Source: Christensenellaceae bacterium Phil7 (GTDB lineage Bacteria; Bacillota; Clostridia; Christensenellales; CAG-138). Taken from it: a stretch of DNA of 64,000 bases. The position numbers and the translations under genes were made by a program. Below the pieces are notes generated by a model that worked only from the letters and a program-made list of their open reading frames with translations, was not told where the DNA came from and made no database searches. The stretch is from NCBI GenBank assembly GCA_001940845.1, contig MSGV01000029.1:1-64000 (forward strand). Reading direction: 5' to 3'. This document shows, one piece after another, positions 38,979 through 48,957 of this stretch; position 1 is the stretch's first letter; every line of letters begins with the position of its first letter.

Positions 38979-40280
38979 TCAACCATTCCATTTCTTTATG
39001 GAATTTAATAATTGTTTAGCTCGTTTAGCAGCCTCATTAGTTGGCTCATCGCTTAGATCATAACGCGCCTGGCGGTATTCATCCGTAAGCTCTCCAACCT
39101 CTTCTCTCAAGTGCTGATCCAATAAAGAAGCCGTTATTTCAACCTCAGCGCAGGTATCCGCTCTCCGAAGTTTTCCGCCTCGACGATGAACGTATCGCAG
39201 AAATTCAGCATAGTAAAAACGAATTTTCAGTCTCGGTGAGCCATTGTATCGTGATAGTGGCCGTTGCTTCTTCTTTTCTGGCTCATCAACCATTTCGCAT
39301 ACTTCATTAGGATATCCATAGCTTACAGCACGCCTTCCACGCTTAAAAAGCTTTCTAATGATAAGATAGATTATAACAGAAACTATTGCCAATGCTAAAA
39401 CCGCTAATAAGAATCTAGCCAAATCATTTGAATTCTGCTCTACCTTGCCCGGAGCATTGGTCACAGTCTCATAGTTAGGAGCTGGAGTTATATCCATTCC
39501 ATTTTGTGACTCGCTCGGACTTAAAGGTTTAAGATTAAATGATGGATTCTTATTCTTTAAAAGCTGCTCAATCTGATACAGCATTTTGGACACCCAAATA
39601 AATAATGGATTAATTACATGCTCAGCAATAAGTTCCAAAAACCATTTTAGTGCATTGAGTAGCCCGGAAATGAACACTATAATGCATCCTGCAAAGAAAA
39701 TCAGAGTATCCCTGAGCTGCTTTTTATTGAATTCCGTTTCATCGACCATACCTGTCACTGCGCGCAGACCACGAAGCAGCAGTATGCCCATCACAACAGA
39801 TATTATTATTACCGGGATTGAATTTATCATTGCGGCAACTGTATAATCGGTATCCAGGAAGGAATCCTCTGTCCCACCTGTGAATATTCCCATAACGCAA
39901 AATAATAATGCGATAACTATCATCGTGAATTTAAACTTAGGTGCAAAATCACGATGTGTGGTATTATATTTAAGCGTTGAGGGCAGAATAAAGCTGAGCA
40001 GCACAAAGACGCTTTGAATTATATAAAATGCTTTTGGTCTCCTTAATATTATCAAAAAAACAAAACCGATCAATGATAAAATTATGCCAGCTATCCTAAG
40101 CATTTCTTCGTGCTTTTGCAGCTTCGGGATTATCACTCCCAGCATAAAAACAAGCGTTCCAAGCCAGAGCATCATATAACACCCAAGCGGATACATTGCG
40201 CCGGTGAAGCTCCCTGCAAACACACTGATCACAACAAATAATATGCCAACGATAAATGAAACGCGAAGAAACCTATTCAT
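38979..40280 (-). CDS. DUF4129-type multi-pass membrane protein
   Basis: About seven membrane helices are visible (five in 1-160, one near 185-215, one near 285-310) ahead of a cytoplasmic C-terminal domain with FYYAEFLRYVHRRGGKLRRADTCAEVEITASL and AKQLLNSIKKW, the pattern of DUF4129 domains that end transglutaminase-like membrane proteins. DUF4129 proteins usually sit in MoxR-DUF58-transglutaminase gene clusters. Here there is no transglutaminase domain in the protein and no MoxR gene. It overlaps the upstream DUF58 fragment by one base (TAATG) with GGAGGTGA as ribosome site. Confidence 0.75.
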   Translation of the reverse strand: MNRFLRVSFIVGILFVVISVFAGSFTGAMYPLGCYMMLWLGTLVFMLGVIIPKLQKHEEMLRIAGIILSLIGFVFLIILRRPKAFYIIQSVFVLLSFILPSTLKYNTTHRDFAPKFKFTMIVIALLFCVMGIFTGGTEDSFLDTDYTVAAMINSIPVIIISVVMGILLLRGLRAVTGMVDETEFNKKQLRDTLIFFAGCIIVFISGLLNALKWFLELIAEHVINPLFIWVSKMLYQIEQLLKNKNPSFNLKPLSPSESQNGMDITPAPNYETVTNAPGKVEQNSNDLARFLLAVLALAIVSVIIYLIIRKLFKRGRRAVSYGYPNEVCEMVDEPEKKKQRPLSRYNGSPRLKIRFYYAEFLRYVHRRGGKLRRADTCAEVEITASLLDQHLREEVGELTDEYRQARYDLSDEPTNEAAKRAKQLLNSIKKWNG

Positions 40281-41080
40281 TACATCACCTCCATCCGCTT
40301 TGCTTCATGTGCCAGAGCTTCCCATTCTTTTCTGTCCTGGTTAACCATCGTTTTCGATTGCATGGCTTCACTCTTAGCAGCTTCTTCCGCCCTCTTCCTT
40401 TCCGCTTCCGTCTCTTCATTTACATAATCCTCTGCAAAGACGGTAACAATTTCGGTACCGTAACTGCTTTTGACATGTGCGAGATCTGCCATCAACGATT
40501 CCTCACGACGATTGGTTATAAAAACGAGCGTATGCTCGCGAAATGCTCCGGAACATACTTCAGCCAGCAAAATATCGGTAGAACAGGTTTCACCATTCTT
40601 TGCAAAACCAAGTCCATAGAGAATTCTATTGTATACATTGCCTCTTCCACCACTGCTGTGGAAGCTTGAAATGCCTTCATTAATTATTGCATTCGTAATA
40701 AACGTATATTCAATATTTCTGTCCTCAAGGTATTCACAGATTGTTCTTGCTGCTCTAAATTCGTATTCCTGTCGCTTGATATGCAATTCATATTCACCAT
40801 GATAAGCAGTGTCAAGAACGACAGTTACGGACTGTTTGCCTATCGGATCAAACTCCTTAACGATCAGCTTGTTTCTTACTGCTGACTGCTTCCAGCTTAT
40901 AGAACGTAGTGATTCGCGTCCTGTATATTCTCTATAGCCACAAACGGATATTGGATCCTCCAAAAGCTGCTTATTTAAAGCTATATCTTCAAAAGCATTT
41001 GTTAAAGTTTTAATGAATTCCTCATCTCTATACTCCCCCTTGAGTGGAACCCCTTTCTTTTTTGCGATTTTATATTTGGC
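40280..41080 (-). pseudogene. 5'-truncated DUF58 gene
   Basis: The frame is the C-terminal half of a DUF58 protein: EDPISVCGYREYTGRESLRSISWKQSA is the central motif (ReY-x-x-g-d-x-x-R-x-I-x-W-K-x-S-A). The track ORF starts at a TTG (40963) in the middle of this conserved block, but codons that look like DUF58 sequence continue upstream to a TGA at 41081-41083 with no ATG, GTG or ribosome site. The usual N-terminal membrane hairpin and beta domain (about 150-200 residues) are missing and are not found further upstream, where the dockerin gene terminator stands. I call it a truncated gene; a functional short form cannot be excluded. Confidence 0.7.
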
Positions 41081-41175
41081 TCAGTAAACATCCATACATG
41101 TATTTATCAAAATGGATGCATCCTCTTTATTATTATATCACGTTTGTTTCATAACGTACAGGATATAATTAAAAT

Positions 41176-41207
41176 AAGGAGCTCAACTTTTTAAAGTCGA
41201 GCTCCTT
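41176..41207 (-). terminator. Terminator of the dockerin-peptidase gene
   Basis: AAGGAGCTC and GAGCTCCTT pair perfectly, with the stem extendable by ACTTT/AAAGT beyond one mismatch. On the minus strand it is followed by ATTTTAATT. It begins 28 bases past the stop. Confidence 0.75.
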
Positions 41208-41235
41208 CTATCTAGCTAAAGATATCGATCAGTTT

Positions 41236-43221
41236 TTACAAACCCATTGCTGCACGAGCGATCAGGGTAGCATCAACGGTATTAACGTCACCATCGCCAT
41301 TGATATCTGCGATAGCAAGCTGATCCTCATTGAGCAGGTTAAGGCCGAGAACATGACGATGAACGAGGATTGCATCTGCAATAGTAACACTGCCGCTTCC
41401 ATCAACATCTCCGGGGATGCCGGACTGTCCGGAATATGCAACCTCATCGATCTTGACGCAGTCATCACCGCCGTTTACGCTGCCATCCTTTGTGAAACTC
41501 CAAACGAAGGTCACAGCACCATCAGCAGTTGCCGTATATGTATAGGTCTGCCAATTTGCATTGTTAGTGCCTGAAAGGTGAAGCTTCTGCTGACCATCAA
41601 CTGTGAAATTGAACCAGTCATAGTTATTCTCACTGCTATACTTATAATCGAAGGTGAGAGTCTCGCCGGCATGCATATTGATCGTTGCGGTAACTGAAGA
41701 GGTGGAGTTACCAACGCCGCCGTTGCCGCTCTTCGCATAGAACCTTCCATCTGCTTCTTCAGCAATGAAGGGATACTGCTCGGAAGTTCCGAATGCAATG
41801 GTGCCGCCCTCAACATTCAGAGAATCATACAGGCTGGTATCGATATTTACGGTTACAGCAACGGTTGCAGTACCGAATACCTGACCATCGACCATAACAG
41901 TACAGGTGACAGTAGTGGTACCGGGATTTACGCCAGTGATGTTTGCACGGCGGTTGTTTCCGTTTACGGTAGCAATATTCTCGTTAGCGGAAGTCCAAAC
42001 AAGCTCATACTGGTTTGCATTATCTGGTACACGACCGAAGGTAACGGTGGCTGACCTGCCAACGTACATTTCAACGGCATTTGTATCGAGGGTGAAGCTT
42101 TCAAGAGCTACAGGCTCTGCTTCGCCGAAGAGAGTCCATTCGCAATAAACGGTCTGCTCTGAATCGGGATTTGTGGGGAAATCGTCAACAGGGCTCATTA
42201 CAATGGGATATGCATCGCCGTGAGGATCTGGGGTTCCCCATCTATCCTTCATGGCCTGGAAAGCCTCGGCAACCGTGCCGCCCTCTTTCATGACATTCCA
42301 GAATGTTTCTTCATACTTATAGTCACCTACAAAGGTAACACTCTGAGAATAGCCATATACAACACCTGCGCCTGCTTCGAGCAATGCTGCACCGGTGGTA
42401 CCACGTCCTTGAAGCTTCATGCCTTCGCAGATTGCCATCCATACCATACAATTTGCAAGGGTATCGGGAGCATGATGTTGAATATATCTGCCATCGATAT
42501 ATGCTGCGCTGCCTGCATTGACTGCCCAACCATTGGAGAAATCTTCCTGAGTAATGCCATTCTTGGTTGTCAGGCAGAGATAGGAAGAGGTTCCGCTCTG
42601 AGTACCGTGGCTATCAAAAATAACGGTGCCCTTTTCAACGAAATTCTCTGCAATAGCCGGTCCGGTTGCAGCGGTGGACTGAATGAGGGTATATTCGCCG
42701 CCCGTTGCCTCAGCAATGGACTGAGCTTCACGCTTATACTGGTCTGTGAAGCTGCTATCGTGGCCATAATAGGGAGCTATGAGGAAGACATCGGGAGACT
42801 CGGCATCCTTAGTGCCAGTGCTGATCCCGCTGCCCTTAACTGTAACGAGCTGTTCATCTTCGGGAATGGGTGCAACATTCGTATTAAGCTCATTACGAAG
42901 CCTATAATTGTAGGCACAGTACATACCATCGACGGTGAAAAAGAAACCATCCTTGGTAAAGTCGGAGAAGCCGTCCCTGTCTATGAGGTCATTGCTCAAT
43001 GCAGCTTCATAAACTGCATTTATGACTTCAATACGGCTTGCACCTCTGTTCATTGCAGCTTCTTCTGCAACATTCAGGGTGTTCCATGCGTTGTCAAGCT
43101 TGCGCATCTGGGTTGCTTCGTATGCCGCTGCATCAATACTCTCTGCGAGGGTGGCAACGGGGACGAGAGCGAATACCAGAACGATCGCAAGAGCCATTGA
43201 TAGAACTCTACGGATTTTCAT
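41236..43221 (-). CDS. Secreted caspase-fold-like peptidase with Ig-like domain, jelly-roll domain and dockerin
   Basis: A signal peptide (about 1-26) precedes a peptidase-like region with H206 in IFDSHGTQSG and C265 in MAICEGMKLQG, the His-Gly and Cys motifs after hydrophobic strands seen in clan CD cysteine peptidases (gingipain, clostripain, caspase). Then come a bacterial Ig-like (BIG2) domain (about 373-460), a jelly-roll/carbohydrate-binding-like domain (about 465-598) and a type I dockerin (603-661) with two Ca2+ loops, GDVDGSGSV and ADINGDGDV. Dockerins bind cohesins on scaffold or surface proteins; no cohesin is seen here. It has a near-consensus promoter and its own terminator. Confidence 0.8.
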   Translation of the reverse strand: MKIRRVLSMALAIVLVFALVPVATLAESIDAAAYEATQMRKLDNAWNTLNVAEEAAMNRGASRIEVINAVYEAALSNDLIDRDGFSDFTKDGFFFTVDGMYCAYNYRLRNELNTNVAPIPEDEQLVTVKGSGISTGTKDAESPDVFLIAPYYGHDSSFTDQYKREAQSIAEATGGEYTLIQSTAATGPAIAENFVEKGTVIFDSHGTQSGTSSYLCLTTKNGITQEDFSNGWAVNAGSAAYIDGRYIQHHAPDTLANCMVWMAICEGMKLQGRGTTGAALLEAGAGVVYGYSQSVTFVGDYKYEETFWNVMKEGGTVAEAFQAMKDRWGTPDPHGDAYPIVMSPVDDFPTNPDSEQTVYCEWTLFGEAEPVALESFTLDTNAVEMYVGRSATVTFGRVPDNANQYELVWTSANENIATVNGNNRRANITGVNPGTTTVTCTVMVDGQVFGTATVAVTVNIDTSLYDSLNVEGGTIAFGTSEQYPFIAEEADGRFYAKSGNGGVGNSTSSVTATINMHAGETLTFDYKYSSENNYDWFNFTVDGQQKLHLSGTNNANWQTYTYTATADGAVTFVWSFTKDGSVNGGDDCVKIDEVAYSGQSGIPGDVDGSGSVTIADAILVHRHVLGLNLLNEDQLAIADINGDGDVNTVDATLIARAAMGL

Positions 43222-43291
43222 TGGAATTCCTCCTTGTATTTTTTTGCTGTTTATACAGCACGAGAATAGCGTTGGCTATTGCTCAAATAAA

Positions 43292-43319
43292 ATTATACCA
43301 TAATTCAAAACGATGTCAA
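43292..43319 (-). promoter_or_regulatory. Consensus promoter of the dockerin-peptidase gene
   Basis: On the minus strand TTGACA and TATAAT, both perfect, are 16 bases apart, with TGG before the -10 box. This is the strongest promoter by eye in the window, about 70 bases before the start codon. Confidence 0.85.
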
Positions 43320-43382
43320 TGCCTAGCGATATTATATCTTCAAAATGCAGTCTCTTTTTATAATCATGATCGGGTCAATTCC

Positions 43383-43416
43383 AAAAAAGTGTGCCCTGTT
43401 TTACACAAAAGCACAC
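43383..43416 (-). terminator. Terminator of thiI
   Basis: On the minus strand GTGTGC and GCACAC pair around an inner TTTT/AAAA stem, followed by six T. It lies 25 bases after the thiI stop. Confidence 0.65.
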
Positions 43417-43440
43417 CCTTAATCATTATTCAGTTCATTA

Positions 43441-44610
43441 TCATTTAGATGCTATTATGAGCTCAGTCTCTTCCATTGCCTTCTCTATCATCGGCTCAAA
43501 ATCTACCGCAGCTTCACTGGCTCGCAAATCAGCGACCTCTGGGCGAGTCACCGGATGCTTTGGAACAAATACGGTGCAGCAATCCTCATATGGCAGTATA
43601 CTAGTCTCATATGTTCCTATTTTTCTTGCCAGGCTCATTATCTCATCCTTATCAAAACCGATCAGAGGACGAAATACGGGCATGGATACTGCATCATTGG
43701 TCACGCATAGGCTTTCAAGGGTTTGGCTTGCCACCTGCCCCAGAGCCTCCCCGGTAATCAGTGCTCTTGCCTCCTCCGATAGAGCTATTCTCTCCGCTAT
43801 CTTCATCATAAGCCTGCGCATAATAACAGTAGTTTCCTTCTCCGGGCATTCATCATATATCTTCATTTGAATGTCAGTAAACGGCACCAGGAAAAGGCGA
43901 ATCGGTCCTGCGTACCTGGAAAGCAGCCGTGCAAGGTCTATGACCTTATCTCTTGCGCGCTCGCTGGTATAAGGATAGCTGTAAAAATGCACTGCGCTTA
44001 GCACTAAGCCGCGCTTTGCCATCATGTAACCCGCAACCGGGCTATCTATTCCTCCGGAGATCAGCAGCGTCGCTTTGCCGGATGAGCCTATGGGCATACC
44101 ATTTGCGCATGGTATTTCCTCGCAATAAATATAAGCCGAATCACGGATTTCAATGCATAGAGAGATCTCCGGGTTATGGATATCGACATGCAGCTGGGGG
44201 AATTTTTCAAGCATCAGATGCCCTATCTCACGGTTTATTCCATCGGAATTCATAAAATAATGCTTGTCTGAACGCCTTGCAAAGACCTTGAAGCTCGTTT
44301 TTCCGCTGCGCTCGAGCTCTCTGCCCATAAGCTCATAGGACATACTTACAACATTATCCCATTCTTTATCCACAACATACGCTGGACTGATCGAGTGGAT
44401 GCCAAATACTCGCGTTAAGCGATCCGAAGCATCATCAAAGCTCTGCTCGGGAATAGAACATACATATATTCTTCCCTGCTCATGACGTATCTTGCAGGAT
44501 ATCCCTCTCAATGCCCCTTTCATATTTGAAATCAGCTTTTTCTCAAAGAAGGGACGGTTAAGTCCCTTTAAATGAATCTCGGTATAGCGTACAAGAATGA
44601 TCTTTTCCAT
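43441..44610 (-). CDS. thiI: tRNA 4-thiouridine synthase / thiamine thiazole sulfur carrier enzyme ThiI
   Basis: ThiI adenylates U8 of tRNA and transfers sulfur to make 4-thiouridine; it also supplies sulfur for thiamine in some bacteria. The N-terminal ferredoxin-like and THUMP regions (RYTEIHLKGLNRPFFEKKL) are followed by the PP-loop LLISGGIDSPVAGYM. The 389-residue form lacks the C-terminal rhodanese domain of E. coli ThiI, as usual in Bacillota, where a dedicated cysteine desulfurase provides sulfur directly. That enzyme is encoded just upstream. AAGGAGAAACC precedes the start. Confidence 0.96.
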   Translation of the reverse strand: MEKIILVRYTEIHLKGLNRPFFEKKLISNMKGALRGISCKIRHEQGRIYVCSIPEQSFDDASDRLTRVFGIHSISPAYVVDKEWDNVVSMSYELMGRELERSGKTSFKVFARRSDKHYFMNSDGINREIGHLMLEKFPQLHVDIHNPEISLCIEIRDSAYIYCEEIPCANGMPIGSSGKATLLISGGIDSPVAGYMMAKRGLVLSAVHFYSYPYTSERARDKVIDLARLLSRYAGPIRLFLVPFTDIQMKIYDECPEKETTVIMRRLMMKIAERIALSEEARALITGEALGQVASQTLESLCVTNDAVSMPVFRPLIGFDKDEIMSLARKIGTYETSILPYEDCCTVFVPKHPVTRPEVADLRASEAAVDFEPMIEKAMEETELIIASK

Positions 44611-44647
44611 GGTTTCTCCTTGTTTTAATCCTTTGTTATATTATTAA

Positions 44648-45793
44648 TTATCGTCTTCTAAATCTTCTAAGTTGATGCAGACTTTCTTCAATATACTGCG
44701 CTGCGTTATCTGCTTCGGCAACCGTATTAAACGGACTGAAGCTGAAACGAATCGCCCCATCCTGCCTTTCGCCGGTTATTCCCATTGAACTCAAAATACG
44801 GTTTTTGCCTCTATGTCTTGCAGCGCAAGCCGAACCTGTGGATACGAGCACACCCTTATCCATAAGCGAGTGCAGCAGCACTTCACCTCGAACTCCCAGA
44901 AAGCTTATGTTCAAAATATATGGTGCTGCATTTTCTATCTCCGGACCATTCAAGCGCACATCTCGTATTCTCATAAGATTAGAATGGAGCCTCCGTTTTA
45001 CTGCAAGCATATTTGCAATATTTACATCATGCTTTTCCATATAAATCGAACATGCAGTATCCAGTGCCATAATACCCGGCACATTTGTCGTGCCTGAGCG
45101 AAGATTATTTTCCTGTCCTCCTCCGCGCTGACCGCCTTTAAAACGAACGCCGTTCCTCACATAGAGCGCGCCTACACCCTTTGGTGCATGCAGCTTATGC
45201 CCACTCATTGAATACATATCGCATCGCACGGCAGGCATTTTAACATATGCCTGAACACCGTCAACATGAAAGACAGCATCCGGACACTGCTTCTTTACCA
45301 TTGCATAAATTGCATCGATATCATTGATGGCTCCCGACTCGTTATTGACATGCATGATACTTACATATCCTGTTTCGGCGTTTAGCGCCGCTGATAGCTC
45401 GTCCATCCTAATTCGTCCGGTCGTATCAACTCCAACCACAACCACATCATACCCCTGCTCCTTCATGGCAAGAATGGGTTCATACACCGAAGGATGTTCT
45501 ACGGCCGAGGTTATTATCCTGCATTTGCCGCGCCGCGCTGCAAGGGAACCCGAAAGCGCCATATTATTGCTTTCGGTACCACCGCTCGTGAATATGAGTT
45601 CACCAGCATCAGCATTTATATAAGATGCAAGCCTCGATCTTGCAGCATTAACCTCCCTCTCCACACTTACCGCGGGCGAATATGCTGCGGCAGGATTAAA
45701 ATATTGCTCCCTCATATACTTAATTGCTGTATCTGCCGCCTCCGGGAGCACAATTGTGGTAGCACTGTTGTCAAAATAAATCATAACATTCAC
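44648..45793 (-). CDS. Cysteine desulfurase (NifS/IscS-like), ThiI partner
   Basis: This PLP enzyme turns cysteine into alanine and a protein persulfide. IYFDNSATT opens the fold, FTSGGTESNNMAL binds PLP, SGHKLHAPKGVGALYV carries the PLP lysine, and STGSACAARHRGK holds the active-site Cys. Length 381 is normal. It lies 37 bases upstream of thiI on the same strand, matching the nifZ-thiI pairs of Bacillota, so sulfur delivery to tRNA thiolation is the likely job. Start could be 45793 or 45784. Confidence 0.95.
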   Translation of the reverse strand: MNVMIYFDNSATTIVLPEAADTAIKYMREQYFNPAAAYSPAVSVEREVNAARSRLASYINADAGELIFTSGGTESNNMALSGSLAARRGKCRIITSAVEHPSVYEPILAMKEQGYDVVVVGVDTTGRIRMDELSAALNAETGYVSIMHVNNESGAINDIDAIYAMVKKQCPDAVFHVDGVQAYVKMPAVRCDMYSMSGHKLHAPKGVGALYVRNGVRFKGGQRGGGQENNLRSGTTNVPGIMALDTACSIYMEKHDVNIANMLAVKRRLHSNLMRIRDVRLNGPEIENAAPYILNISFLGVRGEVLLHSLMDKGVLVSTGSACAARHRGKNRILSSMGITGERQDGAIRFSFSPFNTVAEADNAAQYIEESLHQLRRFRRR

Positions 45794-45834
45794 CGTTCCT
45801 ATCCTGTCCTTTTTCTACCAGAATATGCAGATCC

Positions 45835-48711
45835 TCAAGCTGATGGACCTATGGCAGGCGGAAACTGCTCATACAATGTACCATAATTTTGTTTCAACTC
45901 CTGAATTGCCTGCATTATCAGGCGGGCATCGGCCTGCGCAATTGCTTCCTGCAATGCAATGATATTCTGCTCAAGCAATTCTCTTTCACCCTGTCCAAGG
46001 GTTTGAACGGTATCAAGATACGCTCTGACCTCTGCTATCAATGCGCCTGCATATCTATACAGATCCTCAATATTCTCAAAAGGATTGCTCGTACCGTGAA
46101 TCGAACAAATGATATTTGAATAATCTATATAGCTTGCAGCAAAGGTGTCCAAATCAAGATCAGTTCTTACTGCATTTGGTATGATTTCATAAAGCTTTTC
46201 ACCATCCAATCTTGAATAGACGGAATCAGAATGAATCAAAACCACGCAGCTCTGCTCTCTTGAATCTACAGGGCAATCCACACCTGCCGGCTTGCCCGAT
46301 TCCGAGCAAACATCGATGCTGCAATGCATATCACAATACTCAGTAGGAATGCTCTCAACCGCACACCAATCCGTGATCGGTGGATTTGCTGTATCATGCA
46401 GGCATGCATCGGTTGCAATTTTACCAGAAACCGGACATATAGTAACCTGAGCAAGCCCCACATCTACAGGAGAAGCATCGATTATCGGTTTATCACTAAG
46501 CCCTTTATGGATATCGCTCATAAACGCCTGCCAAAGCGGTGCTGCCGCACTTCCTCCAGTAGATCCTGAAGCAAGCTTTTCCGAATATCGATCATGACCG
46601 ATCCAAAGTGAAGCAGTATAATAGCCGGTAAATCCCGCAAAATAAGCACTTGTATAATCATCATTGGTTCCCGTCTTACCTGCAACGGTAATCCCTTCAA
46701 TCTGAGCATTTGTGCCGGTTCCGCTGCTGACAACATCCTTCATCATATCCACCAGCATATAAGCCGTACTCTCCTTATAGACTCGGTGGGATTCCTGCAC
46801 ATCCTCCGCATCCAGAATTATTGTTCCATCCGGCGCAACAACTTTCGAGAACGATACTGGCTCTATATATACGCCTCCATTTGCAATGCAGGCGTATGCT
46901 GCCGCCATTTCAATGGGCGTTATATCCGATGTTCCAAGTGCAAGACCTGGTCCATCCTTATTTATTCTTTCATTTGGAACACCAAGACTTTCAAGATAGG
47001 CTGCGCTTTGTTCCGGAGTGCTGACCTCGAACAAAAGCCTTGCTGCAACTATATTCAGGGAAGAGGTAATTCCTCGTCTAATGTCCACTATCCCTTCCCA
47101 ACGCTTGCTTCCAAGAGACGGATAGCCCTTATCTCCTCCATAACCATTTATGCTCACCTCGGAATTTAGTACACCGGTTGCCGGACTCAACCCCATATCC
47201 AACACCGGGCCATACACCGTCAGCGGCTTGATCGATGAGCCGACCGGCATTGAGCTCTGGTATGCACGGTTTAACTGCCGCTTTTGGGTTGGCACGTCCC
47301 TCCCTCCGATTATCGCCTTGATCTGTCCGGTCGCATGGTCGATAATAACCGCAGATGCCTGCGGCTGCTGTATAGTTATACCCGATGTCGGGTCGGTTAT
47401 CAGCCCCGCACTCGAATTGCGAAGCGCAGGATACTTATCCCAATTTGATATTATCTCCTGCGTGGAGTTCTGTATTTTCGGATCCACCGTCAGGAAAATC
47501 TTATATCCACCCGTGCGCAGCTCTCTCTCAATTTGTGAGCGGTTTGATGAATTATCCTCCAAGCCTCTCACTTTCAACATGTTCGTAATAACATCATAAA
47601 CTCCGTATTCAACGAAGTATGCCATCTCATACGGCTGCTTTTGAGTGCTCACCTCAAGGATTTTTACATCATCCTTAAGTGCTGTGTTGTACTCTGCAAG
47701 CGATATGAACCCGGCTTCGTACATAGCCTTGAGCACGATATCCGTCCTTGCATTTGTAACATCCATCTTGTTTGTTCCATCCTCATTGAATCGCTTATAT
47801 GTATTTGCGCGAGGATTTGTGTAATTCGGCTTTTGAACCATCCCTGCAAGCATAGCGCATTCTCTAATGGTGAGTTCGTTCATATCCTTACCGAAATAGT
47901 CCTTTGCTGCTGTTTTGAAGCCATAGTTAGAATCCCCAAGGTACACATCATTCATATAGGCTTCCAAAATCAAATCCTTGGAAACAGTGCCCTCAAGCTC
48001 ATAAGCAAGATACGCCTCCTGTATCTTACGCTTATAGCTCTGGACGTTTGAAAGCACCTTATTCTTTATAAGCTGCTGTGTTATCGTCGAACCCCCGTGG
48101 GTATTCGTATTTCTAAGCGTATTTACTACCGCCGAAAACAGTCGCTTAAAGTCCAATCCGCCATGCTTATAGAATCTGACATCCTCAACAGCGATCAAAG
48201 CGTTTTTTAGGGTGCCCGGTATCTCATCGATATTTGCCCAATCGCGGAATTCCATGCTGGCATACGTGGTTATCTCATCCCCATTGCAATCATATATGTA
48301 ACTTGTACGATCGCTCTTTGTAAGGGTTGAAATATCCAAGGAAGGCGTGGTATCAATATATGCTTTTGCGATGCCCAGCACCAACCCCATGGCTATGAAT
48401 CCGCATAGAACTCCAACAATTATAAAACATTTAACCACGCCGAACACCACCGCGAGAAGCGTTGACCTGGGTCTTTTTCTTTCAACAAAAAGACCACCAC
48501 CCATTTCAATGCGCTTGCGCAGGCTCGATTGCCTCTTATTTTTCTTATGCTGCTTTCCGGCCGTTTCATTATTTGCTTTAGCTGAGGTCGGCTTATACAC
48601 GCTTGTTTTTCCGACATCAGAATTCGTATTGTCTTCTCCGGCCTTTCTTATCCCCCTACCACTGGTTCTTGCTATTTTTATAGGGGAATGGCTTTTTCTG
48701 ATATTACTCAT
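45835..48711 (-). CDS. Class A penicillin-binding protein 1A
   Basis: This bifunctional enzyme polymerises and crosslinks peptidoglycan. After a basic, Lys/Arg-rich cytoplasmic region of about 85 residues and one membrane helix, the GT51 transglycosylase shows EDVRFYKHGGLD and GGSTITQQLIKN. The transpeptidase has SSIK in MPVGSSIKPL, SLN in GITSSLNIVA and KTGT in VAGKTGTNDD. The C-terminal about 190 residues hold several Cys (CPVSGKIATDAC, CDMHCSIDVC) and a coiled-coil-like Gln/Ala-rich end. Length 958 is long. It has its own promoter. Confidence 0.96.
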   Translation of the reverse strand: MSNIRKSHSPIKIARTSGRGIRKAGEDNTNSDVGKTSVYKPTSAKANNETAGKQHKKNKRQSSLRKRIEMGGGLFVERKRPRSTLLAVVFGVVKCFIIVGVLCGFIAMGLVLGIAKAYIDTTPSLDISTLTKSDRTSYIYDCNGDEITTYASMEFRDWANIDEIPGTLKNALIAVEDVRFYKHGGLDFKRLFSAVVNTLRNTNTHGGSTITQQLIKNKVLSNVQSYKRKIQEAYLAYELEGTVSKDLILEAYMNDVYLGDSNYGFKTAAKDYFGKDMNELTIRECAMLAGMVQKPNYTNPRANTYKRFNEDGTNKMDVTNARTDIVLKAMYEAGFISLAEYNTALKDDVKILEVSTQKQPYEMAYFVEYGVYDVITNMLKVRGLEDNSSNRSQIERELRTGGYKIFLTVDPKIQNSTQEIISNWDKYPALRNSSAGLITDPTSGITIQQPQASAVIIDHATGQIKAIIGGRDVPTQKRQLNRAYQSSMPVGSSIKPLTVYGPVLDMGLSPATGVLNSEVSINGYGGDKGYPSLGSKRWEGIVDIRRGITSSLNIVAARLLFEVSTPEQSAAYLESLGVPNERINKDGPGLALGTSDITPIEMAAAYACIANGGVYIEPVSFSKVVAPDGTIILDAEDVQESHRVYKESTAYMLVDMMKDVVSSGTGTNAQIEGITVAGKTGTNDDYTSAYFAGFTGYYTASLWIGHDRYSEKLASGSTGGSAAAPLWQAFMSDIHKGLSDKPIIDASPVDVGLAQVTICPVSGKIATDACLHDTANPPITDWCAVESIPTEYCDMHCSIDVCSESGKPAGVDCPVDSREQSCVVLIHSDSVYSRLDGEKLYEIIPNAVRTDLDLDTFAASYIDYSNIICSIHGTSNPFENIEDLYRYAGALIAEVRAYLDTVQTLGQGERELLEQNIIALQEAIAQADARLIMQAIQELKQNYGTLYEQFPPAIGPSA

Positions 48712-48814
48712 TCGATAAATCCCTCTTTCTCAGAAAAATCATTGTCGTGCTGAAGCATACAAAAGCATTCTTCATATTTGCGTTCATATGCTCATGGAAT
48801 AATGCTCCATTTTG

Positions 48815-48843
48815 ATTATAACATATAACGATTGAATTGGCAA
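48815..48843 (-). promoter_or_regulatory. Promoter of the PBP1A gene
   Basis: On the minus strand TTGCCA and TATAAT lie 17 bases apart, with TGT before the -10 box. It is about 105 bases upstream of the start codon. Confidence 0.7.
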
Positions 48844-48957
48844 ACCGGTTGAGTGCGGCGTAATATCTAAATAAAAATCATGGGACCGCAATGAACAGTC
48901 TTCAAAGCAGTCCCCTCCCTACAGCGCAAATAATGGCTTTTATAACGATATTCGGTT

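Noticed and set aside
42220-43200. Long plus-strand ORF of 326 codons opposite the dockerin-peptidase gene
   Set aside because: It is antisense to a gene with clear domains and signal peptide; its composition (Cys- and Ile-rich) is that of a shadow frame and it has no ribosome site.
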